Positions 57,201-64,000 of a DNA stretch of 64,000 nucleotides are shown here, one piece after another. A model generated the notes under the pieces. The model saw nothing but the letters and a program-made list of their open reading frames with translations. It did not search any database and was not told the origin of the DNA. The stretch is from Alentia gelatinosa (taxonomy: Eukaryota > Annelida > Polychaeta > Phyllodocida > Polynoidae). The stretch lies in assembly GCA_950022655.1 (NCBI GenBank), contig OX465587.1:30321716-30385715 (forward strand). Direction: 5' to 3'. Both the position numbers and the translations under genes were made by a program. Numbering within the stretch: position 1 is the stretch's first letter; each line of letters opens with the position of its first letter.

Positions 57201-60200
57201 GGTGAATCTAACCATCTGGTGTAGAAATTTCCTACCTCTATCCATCATAGATAGGTTGAAGATGTTGAATACAACACATACTCTAGATATCCATATACCA
57301 TCGTGTTGTAATCAATATACCATTTGAATTCGTATACAATCTGACAGTTTTTAAACTATGGGTAGTAGTTTACAGAGTCCCCATACATTCCCAATGGGGA
57401 CTCCGTATCATGGAGGAATCAATTGTAGGGACTGAAAATTGTAGATAAAAAGTACGGCCGTTACTCTTCATATGACCGTGTGTTTGTGAATTACTCTGCA
57501 GTCAAACTCGGTGGAGTGAGGACCAAGTTAGTTTCATCGAGTTGGTTTCTGATTTTATCTCACCCTGTATAACATTATCTATTGATAAAATGAATCACCA
57601 AATTAGCCATTGAGTATCGGGTACACAAACTTCACAGCCGTGAAGTTCGAGTTCCTAATGTTAAACCTATGGAGAAAAATCCTGGGGTGGGATAAGAATT
57701 CCTAATGTTAAGCCTATGGAGAAAAATACCAGGGTGAGATAAGAGTTCCTAATGTTAAGCCTATGGAGAAAAATACCGGGGTGAGATAAGAGTTCCTAAT
57801 GTTAAGCCTATGGAGAAAAATACCGGGGTGAGATAAGAGTTCCTAATGTTAAGCCTATGATGAGATAATTATCAGTACTAAACACATTGACAGGAATCCG
57901 GGCGGTGACAAGTCGCCTACAGCCAGCCAAGTCCTACTCAGCCGGTAAGAAGGCTGTGTACGTGATCACAGGACAGGACATCGTAGACCGAGCCAGCCCG
58001 CCCGAGTTGTTAAACTGCCACGTGCTCAGTGACTACCTCTGTCTCGGCAAGGGCAACACGGGCAGCCACACACGCGACAAGCTGGCCAGGCTGCGAAGTC
58101 TCGTCCCGAAGGATTCCGGAGATAGACAGCTGACTTCAGCCTTCACACTTCTCACTGCAGGTATTTATATCTTATCCTACCCCTAATAAAAAACGCCATA
58201 GGCTTAACATGGGATTTGTTTATGTCACGGGTAGTGACATAAAGTGTTGTTTATGCCACTACTTTCTGATACTGAAAAAATATGGAAACGGGGCATGATA
58301 AAATCTAGACGCCACTCATTTGAGTTTGAGCTTATTTATGCCACTCATTTTGTTGGCTCCATAATGTCACTCGTCTTCAGACTCAAACTCGTGACGTCTC
58401 ATGATAGAACTTCACACTTCTCACTGCAGGTATTTATATAGAACTTCACACTTCTCACTGCAGGTATTTATATTGAACTTCACACTTCTCACTGCAGGTA
58501 TTTATATTGAATTTCACACTTCTCACTGCAGGTATTTATATTGAACTTCACACTTCTCACTGCAGGTATTTATATTGAACTTCACACTTCTCACTGCAGG
58601 TATTTATATAGAACTTCACACTTCTCACTGCAGGTATTTATATAGAACTGGATCAAGACTCGTATAAATACACAATACTCTATTAGTTTAGATGCACTGC
58701 AATCATCGATGCGAAGCAGAGTGGTGATTATTGCGCATCCAAACAAGTGGAGTATTTATATAGAACTGCATCGAGAATCGTACAAATACATAATACTCCA
58801 CAAGTTTGGATGGGCCACAATCGTCATCGAGGCGAAGCCGAGTGATGATTACGGCCCATCCAAATGAGTGGAATATCGTTTATTTTACGATTCGAGTGCG
58901 GTTCTGGATTTATCTCATCCCTTTCACTGTTAGGGATGCTAAAATTTCTTGTCTTGTCTTGTCTTCCTTCTGGAATCCTGGCCGCTGATTGGTCAATCGC
59001 CTACAACGTTATCTCATATTTACTACTCCACGACCATGGCGTAGTACTGTCACTTTACCGGGGTGATCGTTGAGTATGTTTTTCCTAATGTTATCCCTAT
59101 GGCTAAACTTGTATCAGGGGTGACATAATCTTTGTTTTACGATTCGAGTCTGGTTCTGGATTTATCTCACCCCTTCCACAGACATTAGAATAGCATCACA
59201 ATATCAGAATAAATCAAATTACTTCGCAAATCCAGGTAGCAGGGATGCCAGTTTTCCTTGTTTCCGCGGAATTCCGTGTTTTCATTTTTGGAATAAGATA
59301 TCTTTTTTTTTTGTAGAATGAACATAAAATTAAAAAATACTCAAATCAACCATGACTCATAAATTCTCCAATTAACCTGCCTCCAGACCCATGTTCCGTA
59401 GTGATAATGTTATTTGTATCTACTATATTTTAGGTCTTTTGGGTGTATATATAGATCTGATGTCTAACCCTGTATTGCCAGGGAAATATTTCCTTGTTTT
59501 TTTCTGACCCCAACTGACATCCCTGAGGTAGGAACGTATATGGTAAATTCTTCCAGGTTGTGATCGATGCCCATGTACGGTGACCAAAAATCAAACCAGT
59601 TATATCTTCACAAGAAAGTGGAAATATATAGTAAAAAATACTACCTAAAATGTGTAAAAGTTGGGAACACTAATCTCTATGGCAAATTATTATTTTAGCT
59701 GAATGAATTTAACCTTATGATTCCTGTCACCGTACATGGACACCTGGGTTTAAACAAGGGGAAATTGCTTGTTATTTATTAGGGGAATTATATTTTTAAA
59801 CTCAGAAAAATGATGTTCTAATCATATTGAGTAAATTAGAGTTGACTAATACGGTTTAGAATATAATGCCCATGTACTGCGCAGTTTTGATGCTTAAGGA
59901 ATCCGTGGAGACCGAATGCTGTACTTGTTGTGTACCTGATATTGGATCAAACAATTTCATTTTCATGGGCATATTATTATTTAAAATTCAGTCGCTTTCA
60001 ATAAATTCATGTTGATGTTCCAGGCATTACTGATCCAGTTATTGTATATGGTAACTTCCCCAAAGCTGGCTCAGTGAGCGGGAATTAAACACTAAAGAAG
60101 AAACCAACAAGTTTTGGTCAAAGTTGGCATTCTCCACGAGTTTGATGCGGAGTGATATGAACGAGGCGACAACCAAGTGAATGTAACGTAGCATTCAAAC

Positions 60201-63050
60201 GAGTGGAGAATGGTTTCTTTGACCAAAACGAATTGCTTTCTATATTTATCTCACCCCTGTAGATACTAAAAGAATGTACAACACACAGGATATAGACCAT
60301 GGAGAACGGACTGCAATACTCGTAGTGCCATAGAGAAGGCGTTCCCAATGTTAAGCACGTGGGACAAAAATATCAGGAGGGAGATAATATCATGAAACAT
60401 CACGAAATTTCATATGATTGTTTATATGGCATGAGTTGTCTTCGCGGCATGATATCATAAAGCAGAGCTGAGTGATATCTGATGGGGAAGACAATGAAAT
60501 CCATGTAAACAATTATATTAAATTGAGTGATGTTTAGATTTCATCCTACCATGTCACATGTTTTTAACTTCATATGTTACGCATGTATGAAGAAATAATG
60601 TTGACATAAAAAACGAACAAAGTGTTTTTTGATGCGTGGTTGTTGGTCATTTCCCTTAGTCTTCATATGTCACTAGTGGCATATAAATATTTTATGGCAT
60701 AACTGTGGCATACAGTCACACCATGTTAAGTCTATGGAGATTTATATGCGGGGTAGAATAAAGACTCTATCCCCACACTTTCTGGCTTGCAGCTACACAT
60801 TTACTGCCAGGTTAGAGATCATTATTAATTCCCTATCCATCATTTGATTTTCAGATGACGTGTCATACCAGGCCTCCAGTCTCCAGGAAGTGGCCCTGCG
60901 ACTCGTTGATCACAAGAAACTCATGGCTGACATTTGGCCCAAAATAGCCGGTCACGAGGCCACCAAAGTGGCCAAGCTGGACGGCGCCAGGTAGGGATCT
61001 GTACTATATACCCATGCAGTATATACTGTAAATATGCACCGTTACGCCATATAACGTAAGAAAAAACAACACTGGTCCATGCAGGATTATATGGACTACC
61101 TACCCATACTCATTTATTAAAATTTTGGTTGTTTAGCCAAATGTATTTTTTTTAAATTCGGGTATATAGTAAATATAGAACGACCTACCATGCTTATACA
61201 AGCTACAAAACGCAATAATAATTCATGGTTTGTAAACGCCTCGTTCTGTGCGAACCGTGAATTATCATCATGTTTTTAGCTTGTACAGCATGGTCAGGAC
61301 GTTCTATATAAGTACTGAGTATGGAGATTTTTTTAACCCTATCGCACCGGGTGCCCACGGCAATAGCACAGGCATGAAGCCGGGTACTAGTGTCAGTGAA
61401 TACCGCTAGAGGCCGGGTATAGAAGCCTAATTTTCTCTTTGCATCACGTGACATGGCATGTGATCCTTAATGCTATTCTTTATTTTGCATATAAGTATTG
61501 AATATATTATACCTACACACTGTGAAAATTTCATGTATATTGAGCACATATTTCCAATATCATTCACAAAAACGAATATTTTGGAAATGATGCCTCAAGA
61601 CATCATCCGGCGTGAATGGGTAAAAATTTGTTATTCAGTTGAAGAAATAAATGACATGGTACATTCACCTATCTGCATTCTTCCGCATATCAGTGAACAG
61701 TTGGAAGTATATAGATAAACAAAGACAAGACATTCACAAAATGAATTGTGCTAATTGCATACATACCAAGTTAGAAGAGTATGATACTTCATTTTTAGTT
61801 TTTATATGGATTGCTCACTTCCATCCAGGTCATGTGACTCTACCCTCTTTGATGGTTTTACTTTTATGCCAGTCACCCTACACAGTCCAATGCAGATTTG
61901 CTCGTTTTTCTACTAACTTGTTATACATGTAAAGGTGGTGCTCCATTGCACAGAGTGTTGGTCTCCGAACAATCTTCACCCAATCTCCACCCATTCTCCG
62001 ATTGTCTTTGCCTCATGTGCGACCATGAGGAGAACATGGGGGCCGATTAGAGACTGCTAAGAGTTTGAGTGCCGACCGTAGCTCCACTGCAGCTCCACTA
62101 TCCGCGACTAGGTGCCGAGCGGCCAGTGACTAAATGATCGCCACCCAATCTCCACAGGATCGGCTGCAGTGGAGCATGGCCTTAACAGTGAAACATTTAA
62201 GACCTTACAAACAATATACAAGGTACACAAAAGACAAACTGAAGCAAGGCTTCATGCATCGACAAAAACAAAGACACCCCATATCAACCTTCTTATGTAT
62301 ACCCAATTCACATTCCCAGTAGGCAGTATAGTTAATCTTACACATAATATAAACAGCTAATCCTGTTTAACTTATTTATGTAGGTACATTTCAATTTTCA
62401 TTACTCTTGGTATTTGTCCGGTCATTTGACTCAGAATATAGTTACCATTTGAGAATGAGAATGGAATGCATATCATTATCCATTATATACAAAGTCCCCA
62501 TTAAGATTTTAACAGTACTCAGTAAACCAATACCCATTATTCAAAAACTGTCAGATACCATAACCACGGTACACAGATTCAAATCCATGGTATATGACCT
62601 CAAAGCCATAGTAGACGGGAAAATAGTCCCTTTGTGCTATAGAGCAACAACAAGAAACTCCTATTGACATAACCTTTAATATGGCAATTCACGGGTTCTG
62701 TCGGTTGAGAAATCGGGGTGGTGGAATAAGCACTTTAGATTTATGCATTCCTGGAGTATCATAAAAGTTTAGCATATTTAAAATACGATCTGATAATTCA
62801 CACTTTTGAGTTGCTATATCTGTGATCTTGGCAATGCTACATTTGAAACTTACCATATATGAATATTGTCTTTTGGTGGAGACTGCATAATGTGAGAAAG
62901 GTGCTTTCATGAAGGTTGTCTTTTTACCAGGGAAGTGGTGCGGTTGGTGCTTGACGCGTTGGGTACGACACAATTAGACAAAGCGACACACGGTGGGATG
63001 CAGCTCTTAGAGGCCGCATGGAACATCTTCAGCTCCGTACTACCAGACAA
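54235..63050 (+). CDS. Nuclear protein with divergent AP-2-like (TFAP2_C) domain, 3' end beyond window
   Basis: Plus-strand exons 54235-54979, 56713-56733, 57101-57157, 57894-58160, 60855-60990 and 62931-63050 join in phase (1,1,1,1,2,2) to about 448 residues. Residues 1-248 are polar and low in structure with two basic clusters (IKRKR, RRTKRKRTIR), likely nuclear signals. Exon 4 (about 275-363) has S-P-P-E-L-L-N, then K-G-N-T-G-S-H-T-R-D-K-L, then F-T-L-L-T-A, spaced like the human AP-2 DNA-binding/dimerisation domain (SPPECLN, GGRSLREKL, VTLLTSL). Exons 5-6 are helical and less alike. No AP-2-type PPxY activation motif is seen. It could be a DNA-binding regulator; a BEN-type domain was considered and fits less well. 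Exon 6 also reads on past its donor to a stop. Confidence 0.6.
55245..55400. mobile_element. Copy of the 15480-15630 dispersed repeat
   Basis: GTAATTCACCGCTTGGGTGG, CATCACGTATGTCAGTACAT and CTTGTAGTGCTTAAG match 15487-15627 closely over about 140 bp. It lies in intron 1 of the AP-2-like gene, next to the site where the 737-bp element inserted. Confidence 0.75.
55668..56430 (+). mobile_element. 737-bp TIR element with 13-bp direct flanks and a 126-codon ORF
   Basis: The element at 55681-56417 has near-perfect 27-bp inverted termini (GAGGAGGTGTGAAGCG start, with one mismatch at the next base, then AGCGCCCCCT). It is flanked by identical TGACACCACATCA at 55668-55680 and 56418-56430. The only sizeable ORF, 55824-56204, encodes 126 residues ending Q-V-Y-D-M-C-I-T-K with no recognised domain. 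Target duplications of 13 bp are longer than in the usual TIR superfamilies. Intron 1 of the AP-2-like gene. Confidence 0.8.
57550..57870. repeat. 46-bp tandem array grown from a MITE end, just upstream of exon 4
   Basis: A TTTATCTCACC MITE starts at about 57553. Its far end (CCTAATGTTAAGCCTATGG, AAATACCGGGGTGAGATAAG) is repeated about five times at 46-bp period to 57862. The exon 4 acceptor lies only about 30 bp further on. Confidence 0.85.
58171..58407. mobile_element. Inverted-repeat element splitting the exon 4 donor array
   Basis: TTATCCTACCCCTAATAAAA and CGCCATAGGCTTAACATGGG at the left resemble 21556-21600, and TTTATGCCACTACTTTC is followed by inverted TTTATGCCACTCATTTTG. It lies between the true exon 4 donor and the array of copies at 58408. 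Confidence 0.6.
58408..58650. repeat. 34-bp array of seven copies of the exon 4 end and 5' splice site
   Basis: Seven units of CTTCTCACTGCAGGTATTTA plus flanking ATATAGAACTTCACA, at 33-34 bp period. The genuine exon 4 end (58141-58160) and its donor GTATTTATAT are the same sequence. Each unit keeps CTGCAG/GTATTTAT as a potential donor and also has a CTTCTCACTGCAG acceptor-like site. Confidence 0.92.
58640..59130. mobile_element. Palindromic elements with GAGGCGAAGCCGAG core
   Basis: 58640-58760 and 58750-58915 are two related inverted-repeat units (TATATAGAACTGCATCGAGA arms, cores GCGAAGCAGAG and GAGGCGAAGCCGAG). They are followed by a TCTCACC-ended unit to about 59130. The second unit matches 44105-44265. 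Confidence 0.6.
59231..59526. mobile_element. hAT-like MITE (CAGGGATG...CATCCCTG)
   Basis: Starts CAGGGATGCCAGTTTTCC and ends CCCCAACTGACATCCCTG. The flanks share AGGTAG on both sides. Opposite orientation to the copy at 30148-30474. Intron 4 of the AP-2-like gene. Confidence 0.7.
59530..60850. other. AP-2-like gene intron 4, distal part
   Basis: Mostly unique to 60100. 60110-60390 holds a hairpin-plus-MITE unit (TTTATCTCACCCCTG at 60245, AGGGAGATAATAT at the end), and 60395-60765 other palindromic fragments. No exon was seen. Confidence 0.5.
61932..62188. mobile_element. About 255-bp MITE with GCTCCAYTGCA ends
   Basis: Begins AAGGTGGTGCTCCATTGCA and ends TGCAGTGGAGCATGGCCTTAA, imperfect inverted repeats. 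The body (ACCATGAGGAGAACATGGGG, GTGCCGAGCGGCCAG) is shared with 26830-27040. Intron 5 of the AP-2-like gene. Confidence 0.7.
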
Positions 63051-63990
63051 GTATGCTTTAAGTATTAGATTTAGTGTTATGAAGACGTGGCTAGAACACC
63101 TCTCAGACAAGCCGATGCTACCTTTTTTTTTTCTTTTTTTTTTTTAAGTATTAGATTTACTATAAGTATTAGATTTACCGTACACACACTATAAGTAGTA
63201 GATTTACCAGACAATATGCTACAAGTATTAGATTTATGACACACACTACAAGTATTAAGCATGGATTCAACCAAGTGACCAATCTATGCCAGAACCTGAC
63301 AGATGGAGAACTGGTGGAATCATAAAAAAATTGTGTGTAGCGCCCAATTTTTTTCTAGATGCAGGTGCTACTCAACATGTCCACTCACCATGTCTGAAAG
63401 ATTTGTATCACTTTACAATAGTCTTCAATATATTACAAAAAGACCAGAAACTTTCCAATCAACCCTTAGTCTGGTGGAAACCATGCTTTAGATTTACCAG
63501 ACAAGCATGCTATAAGTATTGCATTAACTACACACTCTACAAGTATTAGATTTACTAGACATGCTACAAGTATTAGATTTACTAGACATGCTACAAGTAT
63601 TAGATTTACTAGACATGCTACAAGTATTAGATTTACTGGACATGCTACAAGTATTAGATTTACTAGACATGCTACAAGTATTAGATTTACTAGACATGCT
63701 ACAAGTATTAGATTTACTAGACATGCTACAAGTATTAGATTTACTAGACATGCTACAAGTATTAGATTTACTAGACATGCTACAAGTATTAGATTTACTA
63801 GACATGCTACAAGTATTAGATTTACGAGACAAGGATGCTGTGATAGATGTGTGAAAATAATGTCCAACCGTGATTTCTGAAAGACTTCAAGTTATGAAAA
63901 AGTTTTCAACAAAGGATGCTGGAAGTATTATATTAACCATGCATGTTATGATTATTAGATTTTCAGACATGCTATTTAGAAAAACTAGAT
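63051..63990. repeat. 27-bp minisatellite derived from the exon 6 donor junction
   Basis: After the exon 6 end (TACCAGACAA/GTATGCTTTAAGTATTAG), degenerate copies run from about 63140 to 63260. Then ten near-perfect 27-bp units (AGACATGCTACAAGTATTAG plus ATTTACT) fill about 63555-63830, with stray units to 63990. Because 27 is divisible by three, ORFs of about 100 codons appear in several frames; they are not genes. A 230-bp element (63258-63488, related to 43984-44097) interrupts the array. Confidence 0.9.
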
Positions 63991-64000
63991 TTACCAGACA

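Noticed and set aside
63466..63867. Three overlapping ORFs of 97-133 codons
   Set aside because: They are translations of a 27-bp minisatellite in different frames; no splice or start context.
1..64000. CRISPR arrays, bacterial operons or rRNA genes
   Set aside because: Tandem repeats here have no unique spacers, genes are intron-split with animal homologues, and no rRNA segment was recognised.

Overview
This is an intron-rich animal nuclear window. Coding DNA makes up only a few percent of it. Genes have 5 to 15 short exons with consensus GT/AG splice sites, and the introns are packed with short inverted-repeat elements, SINE-like and LINE debris and minisatellites. Gene content (TBCCD1, ERp29, PEX12, a divergent AP-2-like factor, U1 snRNA) and the sequence style suggest a marine invertebrate, either lophotrochozoan or basal deuterostome. 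The species cannot be fixed from sequence alone.

Layout. (1) 1-17923, minus strand: TBCCD1, 14 exons traced; the last exons lie off the left edge. (2) 17924-19294: head-to-head intergenic region. (3) 19295-31189, plus strand: ERp29, an ER thioredoxin-fold chaperone with two alternative C-terminal domains. One is exon 4a ending KDEL. The other is exon 4e plus exon 5 ending KAEL, behind three broken tandem copies of exon 4. (4) 31190-37545: elements and LINE remnants. (5) 37546-48243, minus strand: complete 7-exon PEX12, a peroxisomal RING protein. (6) 48540-52950: duplicated segment with two 164-nt U1 snRNA genes on the minus strand. (7) 54235-63050, plus strand: a gene with a disordered basic N-terminus and a region resembling the AP-2 helix-span-helix; it runs off the right edge.

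The most unusual pattern is that most of the minisatellites are anchored on gene boundaries. Arrays start exactly at the 3' splice sites of TBCCD1 exons 7, 8 and probably 15, at the 3' splice site of PEX12 exon 4, at the PEX12 stop codon, and at the 5' splice sites of exons 4 and 6 of the AP-2-like gene. Each array copies a real junction into the neighbouring intron or 3'UTR, making rows of decoy splice sites or decoy coding ends. The exon 4 copies in ERp29 are the same process on a larger scale. All four protein genes are affected.

The genes do not form one pathway. They are neighbouring housekeeping or regulatory genes (centrosome positioning, ER folding, peroxisome import, splicing RNA, transcription). 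Exon coordinates were read by eye from homology, splice consensus and phase continuity. Family assignments rest on recognition of the sequences, not on a database search.
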